This document shows positions 1 through 9,274 of a stretch of DNA of 64,000 bases, one piece after another; within the stretch, counting starts at the first letter, position 1, and the number at the start of each line of letters is the position of its first letter. The DNA comes from Oscillospiraceae bacterium (GTDB taxonomy: Bacteria; Bacillota; Clostridia; Oscillospirales; Acutalibacteraceae): positions 1 through 64,000 of the forward strand of contig CACXOM010000002.1 of NCBI GenBank assembly GCA_902769255.1. Reading direction: 5' to 3'. The notes beneath the pieces are model-generated. The model was given only the letters and a program-made list of their open reading frames with translations, was not told where the DNA came from and ran no database searches. The translations under genes and the position numbers were made by a program.

Positions 1-102
1 AATTCGAAAACTAAACAAAAAACCACCAGTCCAATACAGAATTGAACTGGCAGCTTAATTTTTTCTTTTTTTGTGTCTACTAAGTATTGACTACTTCACG
101 AA
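1..102. other. AT-rich stretch downstream of the first gene, weak hairpin
   Basis: No gene is visible here. Positions 27-51 can fold into a weak imperfect hairpin (CCAGT-C-CAAT pairing with ATTG-A-ACTGG around a 5-nt loop). A T-rich tract follows at about 58-71, so it could end a plus-strand transcript entering from the left. The stem has a mismatch and the T tract starts several bases after it, so this is only a possibility. Confidence 0.25.
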
Positions 103-813
103 TTAATTTTCGCTGTCTTTTTTTATGTATTCGATTAAGTCGTTGAAGTTGCCGTTAGGGTAGACTGAAATGTCTTCGCCTTTTTTGTTAATAAGACAAT
201 CGGTAAGCAAAAATACATTAATACCGAGCGTTTTCGCAACCATATCTTCGCCAACATCGTTACCGACCATTAAGCATTCTTCGGGATTTAAATTTAACTT
301 TTGCAAAATTTCGTTGTAATATTTCGGGTTGGGTTTGCAAAATGTAGAATCTTCATAAGTTGTTACTAACTCAAAATCATCAGGACTTACACCTGCCCAG
401 CGAAGTCGGGCAAAAGTTGCAACTTTCGGAAAAAGCGGATTTGTTGCGGCGATAAGTTTGTAATTGTTTTCTTTTAAAAAACTTACCGTTTTTGCTACGA
501 GCGGATTAAAACCGCAAACATCTTTTAAACTTTCAAACTCGTTTTTGTAAAAATCTTCAAAAACAGAATTGTCATTTATTGCTTTTTCACCGTAAGTTTT
601 TGAAAAATCTTCCCAAAAGACTTGCTCATTTGTTTTGCTACCGTCATTTTTCACCATTGAAAAAGTGCTTTTCCATACTGATTCCGCTATAGTTTTCGGG
701 TCATAACCGAGCGGAATTAACTTTTTTGCAAGTAAAGTAAAATAAGCTTTAACAAACTTATCTTGATTCATTGGAAGCAGAGTTCCGTCTAAATCAAACA
801 AAATATTTTTCAT
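103..813 (-). CDS. HAD-family hydrolase (phosphatase-like)
   Basis: This 236-residue protein carries the HAD motifs: FDLDGTLLP near the N-terminus with the nucleophile aspartate and second aspartate, a Thr/Asn-type motif (AATNP) mid-protein, a lysine in FCKPNPKYY, and the late acidic motif GNDVGEDM. These make it a small-molecule phosphatase of the HAD superfamily with a helical cap of roughly residues 15-95. The substrate cannot be told. It begins one base from the degV stop, so the two are almost certainly cotranscribed on the minus strand. The ATG start puts the DxD motif close to the N-terminus, as expected. Confidence 0.85.
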   Translation of the reverse strand: MKNILFDLDGTLLPMNQDKFVKAYFTLLAKKLIPLGYDPKTIAESVWKSTFSMVKNDGSKTNEQVFWEDFSKTYGEKAINDNSVFEDFYKNEFESLKDVCGFNPLVAKTVSFLKENNYKLIAATNPLFPKVATFARLRWAGVSPDDFELVTTYEDSTFCKPNPKYYNEILQKLNLNPEECLMVGNDVGEDMVAKTLGINVFLLTDCLINKKGEDISVYPNGNFNDLIEYIKKDSEN

Positions 814-1680
814 TTATTTGCCCTCATAAAATATAACGCCGATTGCGTTAGGTCCTGTATTGGTTGCAATAATGCTACCGAGCGGAAATTCTAAAGTAGG
901 CTCTTCATCAATTTCACTTAAAATTTTTGCTTTGAATTTTTCAAAAATCTCTAAATTGCCGGCATAAGCCAAAGAGTATGGAGTGCCTGCTTTTCGCTCG
1001 TTTTTTACTGTTTGAGCCAAAAATTCAACCGCTTTTTGCTCACCTCTAACTTTTGAGGGAATAATAGCCTCGCCGTTTTCAAAAACGATTATAGGTTTAA
1101 GACCGATTGCATCGCCCATAAAGGCGGCGGCAGCAGAAATTCTGCCCGATTTTTTAACGCATTTTAAATCAAGCGGAACAAAAACAACTTTTACATTAGA
1201 AAGCCAATCGTTTAAAAATTCAATAATTTCATTTTTATTTTTGCCGTCTTTTAACATTTTTGCCGCTTTAATTACGCCAAGTCCGTAACCTTGAGAATAG
1301 TTAAGCGAATCAATAATTGTGATATTAAAATTATCTTTAGCTTCTGGGTATTCACCGAAAAATGTGTTTTTAGCGATAAGCGCATTTTGGTAAGTGCTTG
1401 AACCTTTTGAATTAATGCTAACATGGATTAATTCATTAACGCCTTCTTGCCAAAGTTTTTTAAAATATTCTGTATACTCATAAGGCGAAACTGCGCAGGT
1501 TGTAGGCAAAGTTTCGCACTCGCCAAGTATTTTATAAAACTCTTGTTTTGATAAATCAACGCCGTCTTTATAATCAACATTATCATAAGTGATTGTAAGA
1601 GGTATAACAGAAATATCAAGTTCTTTTTGCAAAGACTTTGAAATATCAGCCGTTGAATCTGTTGAAATTTTTATTTTCAT
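814..1680 (-). CDS. DegV family fatty-acid-binding protein
   Basis: A 288-residue DegV-family protein of usual length. The N-terminal STDSTADIS motif and the central VSINSKGSSTYQNA segment are typical of the family, which binds a fatty acid between two domains. In Firmicutes some members (FakB) present fatty acids to the kinase FakA for phosphorylation. No fakA-like gene lies nearby, so a FakB role is inference from the family. It lies between a MntP-like gene and a HAD phosphatase on the same strand, with about 20 bases to the upstream gene. Confidence 0.88.
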   Translation of the reverse strand: MKIKISTDSTADISKSLQKELDISVIPLTITYDNVDYKDGVDLSKQEFYKILGECETLPTTCAVSPYEYTEYFKKLWQEGVNELIHVSINSKGSSTYQNALIAKNTFFGEYPEAKDNFNITIIDSLNYSQGYGLGVIKAAKMLKDGKNKNEIIEFLNDWLSNVKVVFVPLDLKCVKKSGRISAAAAFMGDAIGLKPIIVFENGEAIIPSKVRGEQKAVEFLAQTVKNERKAGTPYSLAYAGNLEIFEKFKAKILSEIDEEPTLEFPLGSIIATNTGPNAIGVIFYEGK

Positions 1681-1700
1681 ATTCTTTTTTACCTTTCATT

Positions 1701-2255
1701 TTAAACAAAATATTCAATTAAGAATTTAACACCGAGCAGAATTAAAACTACTCCTCCGACTATTTCACCTTTTTCGCCTATAACCGAGCCGAGCTTGGTG
1801 CCGAAAATATAACCGAAAAGGCATATTAAAAATGTTATAAAACCGATAATTAGGCAGTTAAAAATAACAAGTGAAAAGTTAATACTCGCAAAAATAAAGC
1901 CTGCCGCCAGCGCATCAATACTTGTTGCAACGCCGAGCAATGCAAGTTCTTTAAACGAAATATCAAAGTTTTCAGATTCATTTTCGGAATTAATACATTC
2001 ATAAATCATTTTTCCGCCCAAAAAGGCGAGAATTATAAAACTGACAATATTAAAATAATCTTTTATAAGATTATAAAAACTACTGCCGATAAAAAAGCCT
2101 ATCATAGGCATAACCGCTTGAAAACCGCCAAAAGTAATACCCATTTTCAAACCGTTTTTTAACTTTACTTTTCCACCTGAAAGCGCTTTTGAAACAGATA
2201 TTGAAAATGCGTCCATAGCGAGAGTTACGCCTAAAATAACTGCCTGTAAAAACAT
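1701..2255 (-). CDS. MntP/YtaF-type manganese efflux membrane protein
   Basis: This 184-residue, very hydrophobic protein has about six membrane segments. It has the internally repeated pattern of the family: an aspartate in LAMDAFSISVSKAL in the first half and its counterpart in ATSIDALAAGFIFA in the second. Those aspartates are thought to bind the metal in MntP manganese exporters. The sporulation protein YtaF belongs to the same superfamily, so manganese export versus a YtaF-like role is open in a spore former. It sits in the minus-strand group with DUF4364 and degV. Confidence 0.8.
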   Translation of the reverse strand: MFLQAVILGVTLAMDAFSISVSKALSGGKVKLKNGLKMGITFGGFQAVMPMIGFFIGSSFYNLIKDYFNIVSFIILAFLGGKMIYECINSENESENFDISFKELALLGVATSIDALAAGFIFASINFSLVIFNCLIIGFITFLICLFGYIFGTKLGSVIGEKGEIVGGVVLILLGVKFLIEYFV

Positions 2256-2264
2256 AGTTTAAAA

Positions 2265-2846
2265 CTAATCCTCCTGAAAAATACCAAGAAGTTTTCTAAA
2301 ATTCATATTGTAAATGCCCGTAGGGTCTTGCAAAAAATGATGTTTAACTTTTTTAGCCTCATCTTCACTTGAAACACGAATAGAAATGCCCATAATCTCT
2401 TTTTCGTTTTCAAGCATTGAAATTTTAACAATATACTTATCCTCATCGGGTATAATTTCAATTTTATTATCTTTTAGCCTTTTTTGCAAAAGAATTTCAT
2501 AATTTGCTGATTTTAAAGCACTTTCTCTTACAGTAAAGGGAATATCGTTATTAAGTTCTTTTGCTATAATAATACCGTTTTCGGTTAAATTATATTCACC
2601 GTTTTCACCCAAAACAATATTTTTATCTCTTTCCAACTCCTCAATTGCTTGCGCAATATCAAAGTAAGTGGCTATATTTTCATATCTTATTATATTTGTG
2701 ATTTCGTCGGCTGTAAAGCTTTTATTTGTGTTATAAAGAATAATACAAATAAGAATTTTAATATCGGCAATACGAATCAGGCTACCGGGTTCTAAATTGC
2801 CCCAAAAAACTTTTTCTTTTTTTCTTGCCAAAACATTTTCCTCCAA
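2265..2846 (-). CDS. DUF4364 family protein
   Basis: A 193-residue soluble protein of the DUF4364 family, common in Clostridia. The first 90 residues read like a winged helix-turn-helix: a helix around IRIADIKILICIILY, then FTADEITNIIRYEN and a wing around NIVLGENGEYNLTENG. This suggests DNA binding or a regulatory role. The C-terminal half is a mixed domain of unknown use. It is the first gene of the minus-strand group, with GGAGG directly upstream of its ATG and a good sigma-A promoter behind it. Function is unknown; the regulator idea is inference from the fold-like pattern. Confidence 0.75.
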   Translation of the reverse strand: MEENVLARKKEKVFWGNLEPGSLIRIADIKILICIILYNTNKSFTADEITNIIRYENIATYFDIAQAIEELERDKNIVLGENGEYNLTENGIIIAKELNNDIPFTVRESALKSANYEILLQKRLKDNKIEIIPDEDKYIVKISMLENEKEIMGISIRVSSEDEAKKVKHHFLQDPTGIYNMNFRKLLGIFQED

Positions 2847-2861
2847 AATACATTTGAAATT

Positions 2862-2890
2862 ATAATAACATATTTTTTATTAAAAAGCAA
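2862..2890 (-). promoter_or_regulatory. Probable sigma-A promoter for the DUF4364-degV group
   Basis: Read on the minus strand, TTGCTT (2890-2885) and TATTAT (2867-2862) are separated by 17 bases and lie just upstream of the DUF4364 ribosome binding site. The -35 boxes of this promoter and of the divergent lepA promoter are only 9 bases apart, so the two promoters are back to back. Confidence 0.55.
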
Positions 2891-2899
2891 TATTTAATG

Positions 2900-2928
2900 T
2901 TGAATAAAAGTTATATTTGTGGTATAAT
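2900..2928 (+). promoter_or_regulatory. Sigma-A promoter of lepA
   Basis: TTGAAT (2900-2905) and a perfect TATAAT (2923-2928) are separated by 17 bases. The expected start of transcription falls about 30 bases before the lepA ATG. This promoter probably serves the long housekeeping run that begins with lepA. Confidence 0.7.
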
Positions 2929-2967
2929 GCTATTTGTATAATTATGTTTGAAAGAAAGAGGTTTATA

Positions 2968-4776
2968 ATGCAGTTTGATAAAGAGCATATTAGAAATTTT
3001 TGCATTATTGCACATATAGATCACGGTAAATCAACGCTTGCTGACAGGTTGCTTGAACTTACCCAGTCGGTTGAACAACGAAAAATGACCGACCAGTTGC
3101 TTGACAGTATGGATTTAGAGAGGGAAAGAGGAATTACAATTAAATCTCACCCTGTTACACTTTATTACAAAGCTAAAAATGGTGAGGAATATGAACTTAA
3201 TTTAATTGACACCCCCGGCCATGTCGATTTTAACTATGAAGTTTCCCGTTCGCTCGCCGCTTGTGAAGGTGCTTTGCTGGTTGTTGACGCTTCGCAGGGA
3301 ATTGAAGCGCAAACACTCGCTAATACTTATTTAGCACTTGACCACGACCTTGAAATTGTACCTATTATCAATAAAATAGATTTGCCAAGTGCCGACCCTG
3401 ACCGAGTTGCAGAAGATATTGAAAATATTATCGGTGTTGAGGCTGCATCTGCTCCGAAAGTTTCGGCAAAAACAGGCGTTAATATTGAAAGTGTTTTAGA
3501 AGAAATTGTTGAAAAAGTGCCTGCACCGCAAGCAGATGACAACAAACCGCTAAAAGCGTTGATTTTTGATTCATATTATGACGCTTATAAAGGCGTTATT
3601 GTGTATTTTAGGGTTGTTGACGGCGTTATTAAAAACGGAATGAATATAAAAATGATGTCAACAGGCGCAGAATTCGGTGTTGTCGAAGTCGGCAGAAAGG
3701 GCGCTGTTGCTTTTCAACCTTGCGATGAACTTAGAGCAGGTGAAGTTGGCTATATCGCCGCTTCTATTAAAAACGCTTCCGAAGCGAGAGTCGGCGATAC
3801 TATAACCACCGCCGAAAACGGCGCTGCCGAGCCACTACCCGGTTATAGAAATGTAAAACCGGTTGTGTTTTGCGGTATTTACCCTGCAGACGGCGCTCAG
3901 TATACAGACCTTAGAGAAGCGCTTGAAAAGTTGCAACTTAACGATGCGGCTTTAATGTTTGAGGCAGAAACTTCATCAGCGTTGGGCTTTGGTTTTAGAT
4001 GCGGATTTTTAGGGCTTTTGCATATGGAAATTATTCAAGAGCGACTTGAAAGGGAATATAATCTCGATTTAATTACCACCGCTCCAAGCGTTGAATATAA
4101 ATTAAATTTATCAGACGGCACGGTTTTAACTATTGATAATCCTACAAATTACCCCGACCCTGCTACAATCGTTTCGGCCGAAGAGCCTATTTGTGATGTA
4201 CACATTTACAGCCCTAACGATTATGTCGGCTCGATTATGGATTTGTGTCAGGAACGCCGAGGCGTTTTTATAGATATGCAATATGTTACAACCGAAAGGG
4301 GTGATATTCACTATGAAATGCCTTTAAATGAGATTGTTTATGACTTTTTTGATGCTTTAAAATCAAGAACAAGGGGTTATGCCTCTTATGACTATGAAAC
4401 AAAAGGTTATAAAGCGTCAAAACTTGTTAAGTTAGATGTGCTTTTAAATCAAGAGGTTGTCGATGCGTTATCGTTTATAGTTCATTCTGACAACGCTTAT
4501 AAAAGAGCAAGAAGAATTGCTGAAAAATTGAAAGAGCATATTCCAAGACAATTATTTGAAGTGCCTGTTCAAGTAGCAGTCGGCGGTAAAGTAATTGCAA
4601 GAGAAACTGTTAAAGCGGTTAGAAAAGATGTGCTTGCAAAATGCTACGGCGGCGATATTACCAGAAAGAAAAAACTTCTTGAAAAACAAAAAGAGGGCAA
4701 AAAGAGAATGCGTCAGTTGGGTTCGGTTGAGGTACCGCAAGAGGCGTTTATGGCTGTGCTTAAACTTGACGAATAA
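2968..4776 (+). CDS. lepA: Elongation factor 4 (LepA), ribosomal GTPase
   Basis: LepA is a membrane-associated GTPase that acts on the ribosome and is related to EF-G. The protein has the GTPase motifs [17 protein letters not shown] and NKIDLP in the first 140 residues. EF-G-like domains follow, then the LepA-specific C-terminal domain ending in rich Lys/Arg sequence ([16 protein letters not shown]). The ATG at 2968 gives 602 residues, the usual size, and has AAGAAAGAGG just upstream. An in-frame ATG at 2917 would add 17 atypical residues and lies inside the promoter. miaB follows after 10 bases. Confidence 0.97.
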   Translation: MQFDKEHIRNFCIIAHIDHGKSTLADRLLELTQSVEQRKMTDQLLDSMDLERERGITIKSHPVTLYYKAKNGEEYELNLIDTPGHVDFNYEVSRSLAACEGALLVVDASQGIEAQTLANTYLALDHDLEIVPIINKIDLPSADPDRVAEDIENIIGVEAASAPKVSAKTGVNIESVLEEIVEKVPAPQADDNKPLKALIFDSYYDAYKGVIVYFRVVDGVIKNGMNIKMMSTGAEFGVVEVGRKGAVAFQPCDELRAGEVGYIAASIKNASEARVGDTITTAENGAAEPLPGYRNVKPVVFCGIYPADGAQYTDLREALEKLQLNDAALMFEAETSSALGFGFRCGFLGLLHMEIIQERLEREYNLDLITTAPSVEYKLNLSDGTVLTIDNPTNYPDPATIVSAEEPICDVHIYSPNDYVGSIMDLCQERRGVFIDMQYVTTERGDIHYEMPLNEIVYDFFDALKSRTRGYASYDYETKGYKASKLVKLDVLLNQEVVDALSFIVHSDNAYKRARRIAEKLKEHIPRQLFEVPVQVAVGGKVIARETVKAVRKDVLAKCYGGDITRKKKLLEKQKEGKKRMRQLGSVEVPQEAFMAVLKLDE

Positions 4777-4786
4777 GGAGAAAAAA

Positions 4787-6187
4787 TTGCAGAAAAAAGA
4801 TATTTTTGTATCAGATGAAGAGTTAAATATTCAAAAAGAATTTTCAAAAAAAGTAAAAGACCTTGCTAATAAAAAATATGGCAAACCAAAGGCAAATATT
4901 CGTACTTTCGGCTGTCAGCAAAATGTTGCCGATTCTCAAAGAATTATGGGAATGCTTAAAGTTATGGGATATGAGTTTGTTGATGAGAGCGATGATGCAG
5001 ATTTAGTTATTTTTAATACTTGCGCTGTTCGTGAACACGCCGAAGACAGAGTTTTTGGTAATGTTGGAACGCTTGTTCATTTAAAGCGAAGAAAACCTAA
5101 TACCATTATTGCACTTTGCGGTTGTATGATGCAACAAGAGCATATTGCAAAGCGAATTAAACGCAGTTTTCCGCATGTTGATTTGGTTTTTGGCACTCAT
5201 GTTGTTCATAAATTGCCCGAAATGCTTTTTAAAGTACTTGACGGGCAGGGCAGAATTTTTGAAAACCCTGATATTGACGGCGTTATAGCCGAAAATATTC
5301 CGCAGGTGAATGACAGCAAAATCAACGGCTGGTTGCCTATTATGTATGGTTGCAATAATTTTTGCACATATTGCATTGTGCCGTATGTAAGAGGCAGAGA
5401 AAGAAGCAGAAATCCTGAAGATATTATTGCCGATTTAAAAGAAATGGTTGCAAAAGGTATTAAAAACATTACGCTATTAGGGCAAAATGTTAATTCTTAT
5501 GACGGCGGTATAACTTTTGCGCAATTACTTCGTAAATGTAACGAAGTGAAGGGCGATTTTGTTATAAGATTTATGACTTCGCACCCGAAAGACTGTTCTG
5601 AAGAATTGCTAAAAGCAATGGCGGAATGTGAAAAGGTTGAAAAACATCTTCATTTGCCTGTTCAAAGCGGTTCTTCAAGGGTTTTAAAGGCGATGAACAG
5701 AAATTATTCAAGAGAAAAATATTTATCTCTTGTTGAAAAAGCAAAAAGTTTAATGCCGAATTTAACTTTAACTTCGGATATAATTGTAGGTTTTCCATCT
5801 GAAACTTATGAAGAGGTACAAGAAACTATTTCTTTGATTGAAAAAGTGCGTTATCAGTCGCTTTTCACATTTATTTATTCAAAGCGAAAGGGAACACCTG
5901 CCGCTGAAATGCCTGATGATGTTTCAAAAGAAGAAAAAGGAAAAAGATTTAGAGAGTTGCTTTTGGTTCAAGAAAAAATTTCAGAAGAAATTTGCAAAGA
6001 GCAAGTCGGCAAAACTTACAGAGTTTTAGTTGAAGAGCCTTCGAGAGTAGAAGATAATTTATACGGCAGAACAATTAACAATTTTGTTGTTGAATTTGAA
6101 GGTAGCCCTGATTTAGTAGGAACATTCGCCGAAGTTGAAATAACTTCGGGCGACACTTGGATTATAAAAGGTAAATTGAAAGGATAG
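4787..6187 (+). CDS. miaB: tRNA-2-methylthio-N6-isopentenyladenosine synthase MiaB
   Basis: A radical-SAM methylthiotransferase that adds the methylthio group to i6A37 in tRNAs reading UNN codons. Domains in order are an N-terminal MTTase domain with cysteines for the auxiliary cluster (FGCQQN, CAVREHA, CGCMMQ), the radical-SAM core with the CxxxCxxC cluster motif in YGCNNFCTYCIVPYVRG, and a C-terminal TRAM domain. I chose the TTG at 4787, which has AAGGAG six bases before it and gives 466 residues. Longer in-frame starts lie inside lepA. miaA, the enzyme that makes its substrate, is further down the same run. Confidence 0.95.
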   Translation: MQKKDIFVSDEELNIQKEFSKKVKDLANKKYGKPKANIRTFGCQQNVADSQRIMGMLKVMGYEFVDESDDADLVIFNTCAVREHAEDRVFGNVGTLVHLKRRKPNTIIALCGCMMQQEHIAKRIKRSFPHVDLVFGTHVVHKLPEMLFKVLDGQGRIFENPDIDGVIAENIPQVNDSKINGWLPIMYGCNNFCTYCIVPYVRGRERSRNPEDIIADLKEMVAKGIKNITLLGQNVNSYDGGITFAQLLRKCNEVKGDFVIRFMTSHPKDCSEELLKAMAECEKVEKHLHLPVQSGSSRVLKAMNRNYSREKYLSLVEKAKSLMPNLTLTSDIIVGFPSETYEEVQETISLIEKVRYQSLFTFIYSKRKGTPAAEMPDDVSKEEKGKRFRELLLVQEKISEEICKEQVGKTYRVLVEEPSRVEDNLYGRTINNFVVEFEGSPDLVGTFAEVEITSGDTWIIKGKLKG

Positions 6188-6193
6188 ATAACA

Positions 6194-6601
6194 ATGGAAA
6201 TTTTAGAAATTACAAGAGAACTTGGAAAAGCAATTCAAGCAGATGAAACTTATAAAAAATTTGCAATTGCCAAGAAAAATAATGATGATGACCGAGAATT
6301 GCAAGACTTAATTGGCGAATTTAACTTAATTCGTCTTAATGTCAGCAACGCAATGACCGACCCGAATAAAGATGAGGAAAAAATTAAAAAATTAAACGAG
6401 GAATTGCAAGAGTGTTATAAAAAAGTAATGGCAAATGAGTCAATGGTCGCTTATAACGAAGCAAAAACAGCGCTTGACTCAATTATCAGCAAAGTTAATT
6501 TGCTTATTTCAATGTGCGTTGACGGTGCAGACCCTGAAACAGTTGAAATTCCTGACCCGTCTTGCACAGGCTCTTGCTCAACTTGTGGCGGTTGCCATTA
6601 A
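6194..6601 (+). CDS. YlbF family regulator with C-terminal cysteine cluster
   Basis: This 135-residue helical protein belongs to the YlbF/YmcA family. In Bacillus, YlbF (RicF) joins YmcA and YaaT in a complex that affects RNase Y action, sporulation and competence, and its cysteines help hold iron-sulfur clusters. The tail here carries four cysteines and a histidine within 12 residues (CTGSCSTCGGCH), in line with cluster binding. The gene lies between miaB and mutS with tight spacing. Which family role applies cannot be told from sequence. Confidence 0.82.
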   Translation: MEILEITRELGKAIQADETYKKFAIAKKNNDDDRELQDLIGEFNLIRLNVSNAMTDPNKDEEKIKKLNEELQECYKKVMANESMVAYNEAKTALDSIISKVNLLISMCVDGADPETVEIPDPSCTGSCSTCGGCH

Positions 6602-6634
6602 TTTAAGATAATTTTAAAGGACGGTATTTTAAAA

Positions 6635-9259
6635 ATGCCAAAAAGAGTTGATATTTTACCTGAGGTTACTCCCAATATGTCGCCGATGATGCGACAATAT
6701 ATCGAAATAAAAAAACATCATTTAGACAGCATTTTGTTCTTTCGTTTAGGCGATTTTTATGAAATGTTTTATAACGATGCGAGAGTGGCAAGCGAGGAAC
6801 TTGACCTCGTTTTAACCAAGCGTGCAAACGGCGAAGAAGAAAAGGCCGATATGTGCGGAATACCTTTTCATTCATGCGAGGGTTACATTGCTCGACTTGT
6901 TAAAAAAGGCTATCGTGTCGCTATTTGTGAGCAAACCGAAGACCCCTCAAAAACCAAAAAACTTGTTAAAAGAGATGTTATAAGAGTAATAACTCCCGGT
7001 ACCGTTACAGAGGAAAGTATGCTTGAATCGGGTGTTAATAACTATCTTGCGAGCATAGTTTTGCATGGCAATACAGCAGGGCTTTGTTTTGCTGATGTTT
7101 CGACGGGTAAACTTCATTTAACCGAAATTACTTCAAAACAAATCGAAAGTGAAATTATCAACGAAATTACAAGATTTTCGCCAAAAGAAGTGCTTTTTAA
7201 TGAAGAATCTGCAAAGTTAAAGACACTTTTTGATTTAGTAACAAAATCATTGCAAAGCAGAATCGATACTATTGATGATGAATTAAAAGGTGTTTCTTGC
7301 GAAGAAGCGGTGTTAAAACATTTTAGAGCAGACAGTTTTTTATCGCTCGGAATTGATGAAAATTCGCCTGCAAAATCGGCTCTTTGCGCTACAATGGGCT
7401 TTTTGTTTAGAACGCAAAAAAATGATGTTGAAGCAATTAATTATATTGATTTTTACAGCGAAAACAAATATATGCGCCTTGATTTATCTACAAGAACCAA
7501 TCTTGAACTTACCAGAACAATGCGCTCTAACGATAAAAAAGGCTCGCTTTTGTGGGTGCTTGACAGCACTAAAACTCCTATGGGCAAAAGACTTATTCGA
7601 AATTGGATTGAACTGCCGCTTTTATCGCCGGCGGAAATTTCGAGAAGACAAAATGCGGTAGGCGAACTCTTATCAAAACACGAAGTGCGAGAAGAGTTAA
7701 ACGAAGCGTTAAAAGGCGTTAAAGATTTAGAGCGATTGATGACAAGGGTGCTTTACGGTACCGCTAACGCTAAAGAGTTGAAAACTTTGGCAGAAACGCT
7801 TGAAAAAATGCCCGGCATTAAGTCGATTATTAACAATATGGAATCGGCTTTGCTTAAAAATATTTACAATGATATTGATGAACTTTATGAAGTTTGCGAT
7901 TTAATTAACCGCTCTATTATTGACGAGCCTCCGTTTTCTGTTCGTGAGGGCGGAATTATTAAAGAAGGTTTTAACGAAGAGGTTGACCGACTTCGTTCTG
8001 ATATGACAGGCGGAAAAGATATTGTAACCGAACTTGAAATGCGTGAGCAGGAGAGAACAGGTGTTAAAAAACTTCGCATAAAATATAACCGTGTTTTCGG
8101 TTACTACATTGAAATTCCAAATTCGGCTGATTTTACGCCGCCGCCTGAATATGTGCGCCGTCAAACGCTGACTTCGAGCGAGCGTTACATAACAGACGAA
8201 GTAAAACAATTGGAAAACAGAATTTTAGGTGCGCAAGACAGACTTGTTGCGCTTGAATATAACTTATTTGTTAAAATAAGAAACAAAGTTTCAGAATATA
8301 CCGAAAGTGTTAAACGCACGGCTGATGCGATTGCTTGCCTTGATGCAATTTGGTCGTTAAGCGTTGTGGCTTACAGAAATTCTTATGTTTGCCCGCAAAT
8401 TGCGCTTGACGGACAAATTGATATTCGTGAGGGCAGACACCCTGTTGTAGAATTGTTGTCTGAAACCGCTTTTGTGCCTAATGATACTGTGCTTGACACA
8501 AAAGATAACCGTTGCGCAATTATTACCGGTCCGAATATGGCAGGTAAATCGACTTATATGCGACAAACCGCTATTATTACGCTTATGGCGCAAATAGGTT
8601 CTTATGTTCCTGCAAAATCGGCAAAGATTTCAATTTGCGATGCTATTTTTACCCGTGTAGGCGCATCAGACGATTTGGCAAGCGGTAAATCTACATTTAT
8701 GGTTGAAATGGCTGAGGTTGCAAACATTTTGAAATATGCTACCAAAAACAGCCTTTTGATTATTGATGAAATCGGTAGAGGTACATCAACCTATGACGGT
8801 ATGTCAATTGCAAGAGCGGTGCTTGAATATGTTGCCGATAAGAGAAAAATCGGCGCAAAGACTCTTTTTGCAACGCATTATCACGAACTAACTTCTTTGG
8901 AAGAAGAGTTAGATGGCGTTAAAAACTATAATATCGCCGCTAAAAAGAGGGGCGATGACATTATATTCTTAAGAAGAATTGTTCGAGGCGGAACAGACGA
9001 CAGTTACGGAATTGAAGTTGCGAAATTAGCAGGCGTTCCGCAAAAGGTTGTAAACAGAGCAAAAGAAATTTTGCAAACGCTTGAAGCGGGTAAAAATGTG
9101 GTTATTAAAAAAGAGTATGTAGGCGACCAAAACACATTTCAAAACGCTTTGTCGGCTGGGCTTATTGAGGAACTTAAAATTTTAGATGTTAATACGCTTA
9201 CACCTATCGAGTGTATGCAAAAGTTAAACGAGTTTAACTCGAGAGCGAAAGAATTATAA
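6635..9259 (+). CDS. mutS: DNA mismatch repair protein MutS
   Basis: The 874-residue MutS recognises mismatched bases and signals through its ATPase. Visible are the N-terminal mismatch-binding segment with the FYEMF motif (around residues 37-41), connector, lever and clamp regions, and the ATPase with Walker A TGPNMAGKST, Walker B LLIIDEIGRGTS and the ATHYHEL histidine switch. Length is normal for MutS1. It is followed after 15 bases by mutL, its partner. The ATG at 6635 has AAAGGACGG upstream. Confidence 0.97.
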   Translation: MPKRVDILPEVTPNMSPMMRQYIEIKKHHLDSILFFRLGDFYEMFYNDARVASEELDLVLTKRANGEEEKADMCGIPFHSCEGYIARLVKKGYRVAICEQTEDPSKTKKLVKRDVIRVITPGTVTEESMLESGVNNYLASIVLHGNTAGLCFADVSTGKLHLTEITSKQIESEIINEITRFSPKEVLFNEESAKLKTLFDLVTKSLQSRIDTIDDELKGVSCEEAVLKHFRADSFLSLGIDENSPAKSALCATMGFLFRTQKNDVEAINYIDFYSENKYMRLDLSTRTNLELTRTMRSNDKKGSLLWVLDSTKTPMGKRLIRNWIELPLLSPAEISRRQNAVGELLSKHEVREELNEALKGVKDLERLMTRVLYGTANAKELKTLAETLEKMPGIKSIINNMESALLKNIYNDIDELYEVCDLINRSIIDEPPFSVREGGIIKEGFNEEVDRLRSDMTGGKDIVTELEMREQERTGVKKLRIKYNRVFGYYIEIPNSADFTPPPEYVRRQTLTSSERYITDEVKQLENRILGAQDRLVALEYNLFVKIRNKVSEYTESVKRTADAIACLDAIWSLSVVAYRNSYVCPQIALDGQIDIREGRHPVVELLSETAFVPNDTVLDTKDNRCAIITGPNMAGKSTYMRQTAIITLMAQIGSYVPAKSAKISICDAIFTRVGASDDLASGKSTFMVEMAEVANILKYATKNSLLIIDEIGRGTSTYDGMSIARAVLEYVADKRKIGAKTLFATHYHELTSLEEELDGVKNYNIAAKKRGDDIIFLRRIVRGGTDDSYGIEVAKLAGVPQKVVNRAKEILQTLEAGKNVVIKKEYVGDQNTFQNALSAGLIEELKILDVNTLTPIECMQKLNEFNSRAKEL

Positions 9260-9274
9260 AAAGGAGAAAAAGTA